From Streptomyces profundus (GTDB lineage: Bacteria; Actinomycetota; Actinomycetes; Streptomycetales; Streptomycetaceae), in the NCBI RefSeq assembly GCF_020740535.1, contig NZ_CP082362.1, forward strand, positions 3,408,501 to 3,472,500: DNA of 64,000 bases, written 5' to 3'. How positions within the stretch are numbered: the first letter of the stretch is position 1; each line of letters opens with the position of its first letter. This document shows positions 43,113 through 50,902 of the stretch, one piece after another. Below the pieces are notes generated by a model. It did not search any database, was not told the DNA's origin, and worked only from the letters and a program-made list of their open reading frames with translations. Made by a program: the position numbers and the translations under genes.

Positions 43113-44099
43113 ATGAAGAGACCCGAACAGCCCGAACCCGGCGAACGGTCGGACGCGGCGGAACCGCTCGACCGTGGGGCGCTGTTGACGGTCGCCCGCC
43201 GTCATGGGGTCGCCCCCGACGATGTGCGGTTGGCCGCGTTCCAGGGGGCGGCCGGCTGGATCTATCTGCTGGGCGACCATCTGGTGCTCAAGGTCGCCCG
43301 CCCCGGCGCCGGCCTCGTCGCCGATCTGCGGAAGGAAGCCCTGGTGGTGCCGTTCGCGGTGCGACAGGGCGTGCGCACACCCGAGATGGTCGCCTGCGGC
43401 GAGATCGAGGGGCCGGCGCGTCTCCCCTACCTCCTGCTGCGGCGAGCCTCCGGGAGTGTCGTGGGGGCGAACGGCGGCGACCCGGGCGATCCGGGCGAGG
43501 TCGCCTGTCAGGAGTTGGGACGCGAGCTGGCCCTGCTCCACGGAGCGCGGGTGCCGCCGGCCGTGCGGGACGGGTTGCCGGTCGATCGACCGGTCGATCC
43601 CCGTCCCGGGATCGACCGACTGGCCGGTCTCGGCTACCTCAGCAGTTCGTTGGCGGACTGGCTCGGAGCCTGGTTGGCCCGCCTGGCGGAGGAGGCGCCG
43701 GCGAGCCCCGAGATGGTCCTGATCCATGGCGATATCGCCGCCAACAACCTGTTGCTCGACGACGAGGGCTCGCTGACCGCGCTGCTGGACTGGGGCGATG
43801 CCGCCTGGGCCGATCCCGCGATGGAGTTCGCCAAGGTCCCACCGCGTCTGCTGCCGGCGGTGCTCACCGGCTATCTGGGCGGCCCCGAAGCGGTGGCCGA
43901 GGCCGGACGCTCCTGGGTGGCCCGAGCGCTGTGGCACCACCTGAGCTGGGCGGTGCCGAGGGCCATGGGGCAGCCCGATCCGGTGGCCAAGCACTGGAGC
44001 GCACAGCCCGCCAACCGGCTGCTGGAGCTGCTGCGTTGCTATGCCGAGGAGCTGCCGTCGCCATGGGCGGGCTGGATGAGATCCCAGCGGTTGCCATAG
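43113..44099 (+). CDS. Aminoglycoside phosphotransferase family (APH) kinase
   Basis: This is a 328-residue small-molecule kinase. The nucleotide lysine is in LVLKVARPG, the catalytic loop in LIHGDIAANNLLLDD (HGD and N residues present), and the metal-binding region in ALLDWGDAAWADP. The family includes antibiotic-resistance kinases but also choline, homoserine and macrolide kinases, so resistance is only a possibility. No Shine-Dalgarno is seen; TATACC at 43097-43102 sits 10 bases before the ATG, so the message may be leaderless. Its 3' end overlaps the convergent VOC gene by 61 bases. Confidence 0.85.
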   Translation: MKRPEQPEPGERSDAAEPLDRGALLTVARRHGVAPDDVRLAAFQGAAGWIYLLGDHLVLKVARPGAGLVADLRKEALVVPFAVRQGVRTPEMVACGEIEGPARLPYLLLRRASGSVVGANGGDPGDPGEVACQELGRELALLHGARVPPAVRDGLPVDRPVDPRPGIDRLAGLGYLSSSLADWLGAWLARLAEEAPASPEMVLIHGDIAANNLLLDDEGSLTALLDWGDAAWADPAMEFAKVPPRLLPAVLTGYLGGPEAVAEAGRSWVARALWHHLSWAVPRAMGQPDPVAKHWSAQPANRLLELLRCYAEELPSPWAGWMRSQRLP

Positions 44100-44452
44100 C
44101 GGTCGGCGAACACCACCACGCGGCCGTACCGTTCCGCCCGGGGCGGCTCCTCGATGGTGACGCCGGACTCGGTCAGCCGGCTCAGCTCGGCGTCGAAGTC
44201 CTCGGTGTGGAGGAAGAAGCCGACCCGGCCGCCGGTCTGGTCCCCCACCCGCGAGCGCTGACGCTCACCCACCGCCCGGGCCAGGAGCAGTCCCGTCTCG
44301 GCCGTCGGGCTCGGCGCCATCACCACCCACCGTTTTCCGTCCGGGGCCAGCAGGGTGTCCTCGCGCAGAACGAAGCCGAGCGTGTCGGTGTAGTAGGCGA
44401 TGGCCTCGTCATACTCCGGTACGACCAGGGTGACCAGTCCCAGATGGCGCAT
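44039..44452 (-). CDS. VOC superfamily (glyoxalase-like) protein
   Basis: This is a 137-residue glyoxalase/bleomycin-resistance fold protein: MRHLGLVTLVVPEYDEAIAYYTDTLGF, FFLHTEDFDAELSRL, and VVFADRYGNRWDLIQP, read in pieces. It appears more similar to glyoxalase-I-like enzymes than to bleomycin-binding proteins. It is convergent and overlapping with the APH gene, and starts 14 bases from the divergent AraC-type gene, a common AraC/VOC pairing. Confidence 0.85.
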   Translation of the reverse strand: MRHLGLVTLVVPEYDEAIAYYTDTLGFVLREDTLLAPDGKRWVVMAPSPTAETGLLLARAVGERQRSRVGDQTGGRVGFFLHTEDFDAELSRLTESGVTIEEPPRAERYGRVVVFADRYGNRWDLIQPAHGDGSSSA

Positions 44453-44466
44453 GAGGAGAGCCTGCC

Positions 44467-45165
44467 ATGCTGGCGGACATGTACACGGAGTGGCCCGCCG
44501 GGCGGGTGCCGGGCGCGGTGGTGTGGCGCAGCGTCGTGGGCCCGAAGGCCGAATCGGGCCTGGTGCTGCCCGACGGGTCGATGGATCTGATCCTCAGCGA
44601 GGGGCGGTTGCTGGTGGCCGGTCCCGACACCAGGGCGCACTCTCCGGCGAAGCCGGCCGGTTCGGTCCATGTCGGGCTCCGCTTCGCCCCGGGGCAGGGG
44701 CCCGAGGTGCTCGGTGAGCCCGCCCATCTCCTGGTCGATGGGCGCGTTCCGCTGGACGACCTCTGGCCCGGCCGGCTGGTGCGCGAGCTGACGGAACGGG
44801 TGGCCCTGGCCGCCGCCCCCGGTGAGGCCCTACAGACGATCGCCGCGCGGCGGCTGCGGGAGGCCGGCCCCGCCGAGCCCTGGCGTTCGGCCGCCGTCGC
44901 CGCCCTGGGCCGGGGGCGCACGGTGGTCGAGACGGCCGGGGAGCTGGGCTTCAGCGAACGGCAGCTGCGCCGACGCAGTCTGTCGGCCTTCGGCTACGGG
45001 CCCAAGACGCTGGCCCGGGTGCTGCGGATGCAGCGGGCCCTCGCCCGGGCCAGGGCCGGGGAGGCGCTGGCCCTGGTGGCCGCTCGCGCCGGCTACGCGG
45101 ACCAGGCGCATCTCGCCCGCGAGATCAGGGATCTGGCCGGCGTTCCGATCACTCGCCTGCTGTAG
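44467..45165 (+). CDS. AraC family regulator with DUF6597-type sensor
   Basis: This is a 232-residue regulator. The N-terminal sensor begins MYTEWPAGRVPGAVVWRSV and includes LPDGSMDLILSEGRLLVAGPDT, read in pieces. The C-terminal AraC domain has two helix-turn-helices (VVETAGELGFSERQLRRRS and ALVAARAGYADQAHLARE). The ligand is unknown. A GAGGAGAG Shine-Dalgarno precedes ATG 44467. VOC genes lie on both sides, so it probably controls one or both. Confidence 0.88.
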   Translation: MLADMYTEWPAGRVPGAVVWRSVVGPKAESGLVLPDGSMDLILSEGRLLVAGPDTRAHSPAKPAGSVHVGLRFAPGQGPEVLGEPAHLLVDGRVPLDDLWPGRLVRELTERVALAAAPGEALQTIAARRLREAGPAEPWRSAAVAALGRGRTVVETAGELGFSERQLRRRSLSAFGYGPKTLARVLRMQRALARARAGEALALVAARAGYADQAHLAREIRDLAGVPITRLL

Positions 45166-45187
45166 GAGGACCCCCGCCGTGGAGAGC

Positions 45188-45583
45188 TCAGCTCTGCCAG
45201 GCGAAGAGGTCCACCGTGTTGCCGTCGGGATCGCACACCACGGCGTAGCGCTGGCCCCAGAACGCGTCCCAGGGCTCCTTCTCCCCCGGGTGGCCGGCGG
45301 CGATCAGTTCGGCGTAGAGCGTGTCCACCTCGGCCGGGCTGTCGCAGAGGAAGGCCAGGGCCATTCGCTGGCTGTCGGGGGCGGGCGGCTGCCAGTCGGG
45401 GTAGGTGGTGCGTGCGACCTCCACGGTGTCCCAGGCGATGCGCAGGCCGCCGGGGAGGGTGACCTCCACATGGGGCTGGTCGGCCGCCTCCTCGGGGAGG
45501 TCGAGACCGAGGCGGCGGTAGAACGCCAGGGAGGCCCGCAGGTCGTCTGCTACCAGGCCGATCATGTTCAAGCGCGGTGTCAT
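45188..45583 (-). CDS. VOC superfamily (glyoxalase-like) protein
   Basis: This is a 131-residue two-repeat VOC protein: MTPRLNMIGLVADDLRASLAFYRRLGLDLP, VEVTLPGGLRIAWDT, and RYAVVCDPDGNTVDLFAW, read in pieces. It resembles the bleomycin-resistance/glyoxalase group and is unrelated in detail to the VOC protein at 44039. It is convergent with the AraC gene, 22 bases away. The substrate is unknown. Confidence 0.85.
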   Translation of the reverse strand: MTPRLNMIGLVADDLRASLAFYRRLGLDLPEEAADQPHVEVTLPGGLRIAWDTVEVARTTYPDWQPPAPDSQRMALAFLCDSPAEVDTLYAELIAAGHPGEKEPWDAFWGQRYAVVCDPDGNTVDLFAWQS

Positions 45584-45693
45584 GACGTCACCCTAGAAAT
45601 GCGCCCTGGCCGTGGTCTTGAACGAATCGGCCATGGCCGAACTCTCTGCCCGCTCTCCGTCGTCCGGCGGCAGCAGTCGTCGATCGTCAGAAG

Positions 45694-45765
45694 TTATCCA
45701 CAGGATGCGGCATGTTGTCCACAGCCGGCGAAATCTGTGGATAACTCGATGGGGCCTGTGGACGA
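45694..45765. promoter_or_regulatory. Cluster of four DnaA boxes in an intergenic region
   Basis: In the 199-base spacer between a VOC gene and a MarR gene lie TTATCCACA (45694-45702, + strand), TTGTCCACA (45715-45723, + strand), TTATCCACA on the minus strand (45736-45744), and TCGTCCACA on the minus strand (45757-45765, one mismatch). Starts are exactly 21 bases apart (45694, 45715, 45736, 45757), about two helical turns, with two boxes on each strand. Neither neighbouring gene is a replication gene. Such clusters away from oriC are known in Streptomyces to affect replication control. Confidence 0.82.
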
Positions 45766-45782
45766 GGCCGCGCGGCCCGTCG

Positions 45783-46238
45783 TTACAGGGCTCGGACCGC
45801 GGCCACCAGGGGGGCCAGCTCGGGCCGTTCGGCGGCCGTCGTCAGCGCCTCGGCGAGCGCCGCGTCATGGGTGGGGCGGGCCTCTTCGAGCAGCTGGCGA
45901 CCGGCGGCCGTGACATCGGTGTAGATGCCGCGGCGGTCGGTCGGGCACAGGTAGCGGGTGAGCAGGCCGCGATCCTCCAGGCGGTTGACCAGCCTGGTCG
46001 TCGCGCTCTGGCTGAGCACGACCGCCTCGGACAGCGCGGTCATGCGGAAGTGGCCGCCCTCGCCCTCATGCTGCCCGCTCAGCACGTCCAGCACGGAGAA
46101 CTCCCGGACACTCAGCCCGTGCGCCACCTGGAGGGCCCGTTCGGCATGGGCCTCGATGCGGTCGTGCAGCGCGGAGAGCGCGCACCAGCCCTGGGCAAGC
46201 CTCGGGCGTTCCGGGGATGTGTCGCCCGCTGCTGGCAT
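45783..46238 (-). CDS. MarR family transcriptional regulator
   Basis: This is a 151-residue MarR. The recognition segment is LSEAVVLSQSATTRLVNRLEDRGLLTRYLCPTDRRGIYTDVTAAGRQ, read in pieces. ATG 46238 was chosen because GGAGGAGG lies 6 bases upstream; a longer frame lacks one. It is divergent from an MFS exporter gene, the classic repressor/pump arrangement. A DnaA-box cluster lies just after its 3' end. Confidence 0.88.
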   Translation of the reverse strand: MPAAGDTSPERPRLAQGWCALSALHDRIEAHAERALQVAHGLSVREFSVLDVLSGQHEGEGGHFRMTALSEAVVLSQSATTRLVNRLEDRGLLTRYLCPTDRRGIYTDVTAAGRQLLEEARPTHDAALAEALTTAAERPELAPLVAAVRAL

Positions 46239-46338
46239 GGCGGCCTCCTCCGCTGACGGAACCGTGGGAGTGACCAGCGTAACCCAACCCGCGATAGTCA
46301 GCGTGTGCAACTATGGCGGATGGATGTATAGCGCGTCT

Positions 46339-46349
46339 GCAATTATTGC
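46339..46349. promoter_or_regulatory. Possible MarR operator GCAATTATTGC
   Basis: This palindrome (GCAAT-T-ATTGC) lies in the 150-base spacer between the divergent marR and MFS genes, 40 bases before the pump start. A partial relative, TGTGCAACTAT, is at 46305. The arms are short, so the assignment is tentative. Confidence 0.4.
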
Positions 46350-46388
46350 TGGCGCGGATAGAGGGTACGCACACAAAGGAGACTTCTG

Positions 46389-47615
46389 ATGCCTCTCGCG
46401 CTGTTGGCGCTGGCCATCGGGGCTTTCGGTATCGGCACCACGGAATTCGCGGTGACCGGGCTGTTGCCGGAGATCGCCGCCGAGTACGACGTGTCGGTCT
46501 CCACCGCCGGCCTCACCGCGACCGGCTACGCCCTGGGCGTGCTGGTGGGAGCGCCGGTCACCGCGATCGCCGGGGCGCGGGTGCCCAGGAAGCGGATGCT
46601 GGCGTGGATGATGCTGCTCTTCGTGGTGGGCAACATCATCACGGCGCTGGCGCCCGGCTTCGCCATGGTGCTGGTCGGGCGGGTGGTCGCCTCGCTGGCG
46701 CACGGCGCCTTCTTCGGCATCGGATCCGTGGTGGCGGCCGGCCTGGTCGCCCCGCACCGCCGGGCGACCGCCATCGCGTTGATGTTCACCGGGCTGACCC
46801 TGGCCAATGTGGTGGGTGTGCCGGCGGCCACGCTGCTGGGGCAGCGCGCCGGTTGGCGGCTGAGCTTCGCGGCGATCGCGCTGCTCGGCGTGGTGGCGCT
46901 GGTGGGGGTGCTGACCCTGGTGCCCAGAGGCGCGGGGGACGGCGCGCCCGGCGGTGGCGGCGGTGGCGTCCGCCGCGAGCTGGCCGCTCTGCGCGACCGG
47001 CAGGTGCTGCTCGCCATGGCCATGACCGTGCTCGGCTTCGGCGGGGTCTTCGCCGCGATCACCTATGTCGCGCCGATGATGACCGAGGCGGCCGGCTACT
47101 CGGAGGGCGCGGTCACCTGGCTGCTGATGCTGTTCGGCCTTGGCCTGGTCGTCGGCAACCTGGTCGGCGGCCGGTTCGCCGACCGGGCGCTGATGCCCCT
47201 GCTGCTCGTCTCACTCACCGGGCTGACCGTCGCGCTGGCGCTGTTCACGCTGACCGCGCACCACCAACTCGCCGCGCCCGTCACCCTGGTGCTGATCGGC
47301 CTCTTCGGGTTCGCGACCGTGCCGCCGCTGCAGAAGCGGATACTCGACCGGGCCGCCGACGCGCCCACGCTGGCCTCGGCCGTCAACATCGGGGCGTTCA
47401 ACCTGGGCAACGCGTTGGCCGCCTGGTTGGGCGGGCTGGTCCTGGCGGCCGGCGCCGGGCCCACCTGGCCCAGCATGGTGGGCGCCGCGATGGCGGTCAG
47501 CGCCCTCTTCCTGGCCGCGCTGGCCACCCGCTGGGACCGGGCGGACACCGCCGCGCCACCCCGCCGGGCGCCGGGCCCCCTGCCGTCGGACGAGGCGCTG
47601 CCCGCCGCGTGCTGA
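46389..47615 (+). CDS. MFS drug:H+ antiporter, DHA1/AraJ-like
   Basis: This is a 408-residue, 12-helix major facilitator protein: MPLALLALAIGAFGIGTTEFAVTGLLPEIA, TGYALGVLVGAPVTAI, VASLAHGAFFGIGSVVAAGLV, and LTLANVVGVPAATLLGQRAGWR, read in pieces. This is the pattern of chloramphenicol/arabinose efflux permeases. AAAGGAGA precedes ATG 46389. Repression by the divergent MarR is likely. Its exact drug or metabolite is unknown. Confidence 0.88.
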   Translation: MPLALLALAIGAFGIGTTEFAVTGLLPEIAAEYDVSVSTAGLTATGYALGVLVGAPVTAIAGARVPRKRMLAWMMLLFVVGNIITALAPGFAMVLVGRVVASLAHGAFFGIGSVVAAGLVAPHRRATAIALMFTGLTLANVVGVPAATLLGQRAGWRLSFAAIALLGVVALVGVLTLVPRGAGDGAPGGGGGGVRRELAALRDRQVLLAMAMTVLGFGGVFAAITYVAPMMTEAAGYSEGAVTWLLMLFGLGLVVGNLVGGRFADRALMPLLLVSLTGLTVALALFTLTAHHQLAAPVTLVLIGLFGFATVPPLQKRILDRAADAPTLASAVNIGAFNLGNALAAWLGGLVLAAGAGPTWPSMVGAAMAVSALFLAALATRWDRADTAAPPRRAPGPLPSDEALPAAC

Positions 47616-47625
47616 CGGACGCCGG

Positions 47626-48486
47626 TCAGCCGTGGGCCATGGAGTAGGGGGCGAAGCGCCGGGTCGGATCGCCCGGCGCTTCGGGGGCGCCCAGCACCAT
47701 CAGGGTGGTGCGACCGACGGGCGCGAGGCCGTGGGTCCGCGCCCAGGCGAGCAGTTCGGGGTGCTCGTCGCCCACGTCGAGCCGGGCGGGGGTCGCGGTG
47801 TCGGTGGCCAGCCGGCCGATCAGCGCCCTGCCGATGGACGGGTCGTCGGCGAGCACCGGGCCGACGGATGTGGTGGTCACATTGGGCCAGGTGGCGCCGA
47901 AGCCCGTCAGCCGCCCGTCCGGTGCCCGCGCGACCAGGATGCGGTCGGCGAACGAGGCGAGCCTGGTGAGCAGCTCCGTCCGGTCGGCGCCGAAGACGGG
48001 CCGGTCGTAGGCGAGGATCTCCGGCATGTCGGCGGCCGTCGCCGGCCGTAGGCCGGTCCCCGCGTCAGGCGCGCCGCCGAACGCGCCGGTCAGGGTGGTG
48101 ATGCCGCCCAGCGCCTTGAAGCCGAGCCGCTCGTACAGCGGGCGCCCGTTCCCCGTGGCGGTGAGCAGCAGCGGGGCGCCCTCGGCCTCGGCGATCATGT
48201 GGCGCATCAGGCGCAGCCCGATCCCCTGGCGCTCCCTGCGGCTGGCCACCAGCATCATCCCGATGGCATGCCACTGGCCCCCGTAGGAAGTGCGGACGAC
48301 GGCCGCCAGCAGGCCACCGACCGGATCGTCGGGCGGCGCGTCGATGCCGTAGCCCTGCCCGGCGGAGAGCAACAGCCGCCACTTGTGTTCCTCACGCCCC
48401 CAGGAACGGTCGTCGGACAGGTCGAGGCAGGCGCTCAGATCGGCCAGCGTGAGCCGGCGGATCGGCAGCTCGTCAGCGGAGGTCAC
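47626..48486 (-). CDS. GNAT family N-acetyltransferase, two-domain
   Basis: This is a 286-residue protein with an N-terminal GNAT domain: the acetyl-CoA loop reads RRERQGIGLRLMRHMIAEAEG, then LYERLGFKALGG. A second GNAT-like half follows (LRPATAADMPEILAYDRPVFGADR), as in the acetyltransferase-18 type. The substrate is unknown. GTG 48486 (VTSADELPIRRLT) was chosen because upstream sequence in the same frame is Arg/Ala-rich and lies under the divergent hydrolase gene. It ends 10 bases from the MFS stop. Confidence 0.83.
   Translation of the reverse strand: MTSADELPIRRLTLADLSACLDLSDDRSWGREEHKWRLLLSAGQGYGIDAPPDDPVGGLLAAVVRTSYGGQWHAIGMMLVASRRERQGIGLRLMRHMIAEAEGAPLLLTATGNGRPLYERLGFKALGGITTLTGAFGGAPDAGTGLRPATAADMPEILAYDRPVFGADRTELLTRLASFADRILVARAPDGRLTGFGATWPNVTTTSVGPVLADDPSIGRALIGRLATDTATPARLDVGDEHPELLAWARTHGLAPVGRTTLMVLGAPEAPGDPTRRFAPYSMAHG
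47652..47683. terminator. Hairpin between convergent MFS and acetyltransferase genes
   Basis: CGAAGCGCCGGG (47652-47663) and CCCGGCGCTTCG (47672-47683) form a perfect 12-bp stem with an 8-base loop. It lies 37 bases after the MFS stop and inside the last codons of the convergent acetyltransferase gene, so it could terminate the MFS transcript. Confidence 0.6.
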
Positions 48487-48630
48487 GGGGTCAGAGTGGC
48501 TGAGGGCGCCGAGCGTTGGCGACCCGTTTTCCCGAAGGCCACCCCGCGTCGGGCGGCGCGCGCCGAGCGCTGACGGCGCCCGCGCGGGGCGCCCCCGGCG
48601 CGGCGCGCTACGGGGCATGGGGTACTTCTG

Positions 48631-50085
48631 GTGACCATGACGGAGACCCCCGCCGGGCCGAAGACGCCCGAGCCAGCCCCGGCCGCCACAAGCCCGGCCA
48701 CCCCAAGCCCCGCCACCCCGAGCCCCGACGCAGAGCCGTTTCCGGAGACCCGGCGCGAACTGGCGTATCGCGTGGCGCGCGGTCAGGCCGAGGGGCGCGC
48801 GCCCTCGTTGGTCGCGACGCTGGTGCGGGACGGCGCGCCGGTGTGGCACGGGGGCGCGGGGGAGCTGCCGGCGGGAGTGCCGAGCGAACGGGTGCGCTAC
48901 CGGATCGGCTCGATCACCAAGGCGCTGACCGCGGTCCTGGTGCTGCGGCTCCGCGACGAGGGGCTGATCGATCTCGACCAGCCGGTGGACCGGTGGCTGC
49001 CGACCCCGCACGGCGGCGAGGCGACCGTGGCCCAACTGCTCTCGCACACCACGGGCTTGGCGTCCGAGGCGGTGGGCCCCTGGTGGGAGCGGACGGACGG
49101 CGGGCTGCGCCCCGAGCTGGCCGATGTGTTCGGCCCCGAACCGCTCAAGCATCCGCGCGGGCGCAGGTTCCACTACTCCAACCCCGGCTACGCGCTGCTC
49201 GGCGCGCTGGTGGAATGGTTGCGCGGCGACGACTGGTTCAGCGTGCTGCGCCGCGAGGTGCTCCAGCCGCTGGGCATGACCCGCACCTCGTACGCGGCGG
49301 AGGAGCCGGCGGTGCGCGGCTGGGCGGTGCATCCGCACGCCGATCTGCGGCAGCCGGAGCCCCTGGTGGACACGGGGCGGATGGCGCCGGCCGGTCAACT
49401 CTGGTCGACCAGCGAGGATCTGGGGCGCTTCGCCGCGTTCCTGCTGGCGGGCGACGAGGCGGTGCTGGGCGCCGACAGCCTGGCCGAGATGCGGGTGCCC
49501 GCGGTGCCGCCCGAGCCGGCCGACTGGTCGGTGCTCTACGGCCTTGGCCTTCAGCTGGTGCGTGAGAACGAGCGGCTGTACGTCGGCCACGCCGGGTCGA
49601 TGCCGGGCTTTGTCGCCGGGCTCTGGCTGGATCCTGAGGAGCGCTCGGCCGCCGTGGTGCTGGCCAACGCGACCTCGGGCCCCGGAACGGCGGGCGTGGC
49701 CCGTGGGCTGCTGGGCACGCTGCGGCGGCGGGAGCCGAGCTTCCCCGCGCCCTGGCGTCCGGGCGATGTCGACCGGGAGGCGCTGCCGCTGACGGGCGCC
49801 TGGTTCTGGGGCACCAGCGGCTATGTGCTGCGCCTGGGCGCGGCCGGCGCGGTGTCGCTCACGCCGGCCGGCGGCCTGGGGCCGCGCGGCTCGGAGTTCC
49901 GGCCGGTGGGGGACGAGGAGTGGGTGGGTCTCACCGGCTACTTCGCCGGGGAGACGCTGCGGGTGGTGCGCACCGAGGACGGCCGGGTGAGCCATCTCGA
50001 CCTGGGGTCGTTCGTCTTCACCAGGGAGCCCTACGCGCCGGACGCCGGCGTGCCGGGCGGCGCCGACCCGGAGGGCTGGCGCTGA
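48631..50085 (+). CDS. Serine hydrolase of the beta-lactamase/class C PBP family
   Basis: This is a 484-residue protein. The beta-lactamase-fold domain has the nucleophile motif SITK, the YSN motif in HYSNPGYALLG, and HAG in VGHAGSMPGF, so all three catalytic boxes are present. A ~120-residue C-terminal beta-rich extension follows. No signal peptide is visible after the Pro/Thr/Ala-rich start, so it is probably cytoplasmic and an esterase or peptidase, not a resistance enzyme. GTG 48631 or ATG 48637 may be the start. Tandem repeats begin at its last codons. Confidence 0.85.
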   Translation: MTMTETPAGPKTPEPAPAATSPATPSPATPSPDAEPFPETRRELAYRVARGQAEGRAPSLVATLVRDGAPVWHGGAGELPAGVPSERVRYRIGSITKALTAVLVLRLRDEGLIDLDQPVDRWLPTPHGGEATVAQLLSHTTGLASEAVGPWWERTDGGLRPELADVFGPEPLKHPRGRRFHYSNPGYALLGALVEWLRGDDWFSVLRREVLQPLGMTRTSYAAEEPAVRGWAVHPHADLRQPEPLVDTGRMAPAGQLWSTSEDLGRFAAFLLAGDEAVLGADSLAEMRVPAVPPEPADWSVLYGLGLQLVRENERLYVGHAGSMPGFVAGLWLDPEERSAAVVLANATSGPGTAGVARGLLGTLRRREPSFPAPWRPGDVDREALPLTGAWFWGTSGYVLRLGAAGAVSLTPAGGLGPRGSEFRPVGDEEWVGLTGYFAGETLRVVRTEDGRVSHLDLGSFVFTREPYAPDAGVPGGADPEGWR

Positions 50086-50174
50086 CGGGCAGGGCTGGCG
50101 CCGTCCGGGAGGGCTGGCGCTGACGGGGAGGGGAGCGCGCCGGCGCCAGCGCGCCGGCGCCAGCGCGCCGGCGC
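50071..50174. repeat. Tandem repeats after the serine hydrolase gene
   Basis: Three imperfect copies of a ~20-26 base unit containing GGGCTGGCGCTGACGGG begin at 50071, the first overlapping the hydrolase stop codon. They are followed by a 14-base unit AGCGCGCCGGCGCC at 50134, 50148 and 50162 (last copy one base different). The second set is rich in GCGCCGGCGC palindrome. They fill most of the 140-base gap before the next gene. Confidence 0.7.
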
Positions 50175-50225
50175 GTCCGCGGGGGTGCCCCGGCGTCCGC
50201 AAGCCCCTCGGCGCCCTGAGCGCCC

Positions 50226-50675
50226 TCAGAGGGAGAGCTTGAAGCCCACATGGGTCGCCTCGAAGCCCAGCCGTTCGTAGAACCGGTGCGCGTCCTCCCT
50301 GCTCCGGTCCGAGGTCAGCTGGACCAGCGCGCAGCCCTGCCGCCGCGCCTCCTCGACGGCCTGCCGGATCAGCCAGCCGCCGAGGCCGCTGCCCCTGCGG
50401 TCCGCCCGTACCCGCACCGCCTCGATCATCGCCCGGGACGCGCCCTGGCGGGAGAGCCCGAAGAGGATGCTCAGCTGGAGCACCCCGACCACCGGCCCCC
50501 CGTCGTCGGCGACCAGCAGATGCTGCTGTGGGTCGCCGGCGATGCGGGCGAAGGCGGCCTGATAGGGGCCCAGATCGGCCGGGTTCTCCCGAGTGGCGCC
50601 GAGTGGGTCGTCGGCCAGCATGGCGACGATTTCCGGAACGTCATCCGAAGTGGCGTGACGCAGAACGATATCCAT
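50226..50675 (-). CDS. GNAT family N-acetyltransferase
   Basis: This is a 149-residue single-domain GNAT: MDIVLRHATSDDVPEIVAML, the acetyl-CoA motif RADRRGSGLGGWLIRQAVEEAR, and CALVQLTSDRSREDAHRFYERLGFEATHVGFKL, read in pieces. This matches the common small amino-group acetyltransferases. The start ATG 50675 matches the family; four codons upstream another ATG exists. The substrate is unknown. It is convergent with the serine hydrolase across the repeats. Confidence 0.87.
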   Translation of the reverse strand: MDIVLRHATSDDVPEIVAMLADDPLGATRENPADLGPYQAAFARIAGDPQQHLLVADDGGPVVGVLQLSILFGLSRQGASRAMIEAVRVRADRRGSGLGGWLIRQAVEEARRQGCALVQLTSDRSREDAHRFYERLGFEATHVGFKLSL

Positions 50676-50902
50676 GGGCGCCAGCATAAAGAAACGGTAG
50701 GAAACGGGTGAACCTCGCGTTCCCGCTCGGGACTTGTGTCTCGGCCGTATAACGGTAAGGTCAGTTCCGCATCGGGGCGGCGCGCAGCCGTTCAGTTTAT
50801 GAGACGTGGGGGGCTCGCCGGCCGGGTTCCGGTTAACAACCCCGCTGCCGGTGAGCGAGCTGACACGCTGTGCGACCGGGAGTTCATCTAGGCGAGGCAG
50901 GC

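Noticed and set aside
48487..50202. N-terminal extension of the acetyltransferase at 47626
   Set aside because: The extension is low-complexity and antisense to the serine hydrolase; its three catalytic motifs show the + strand is coding.
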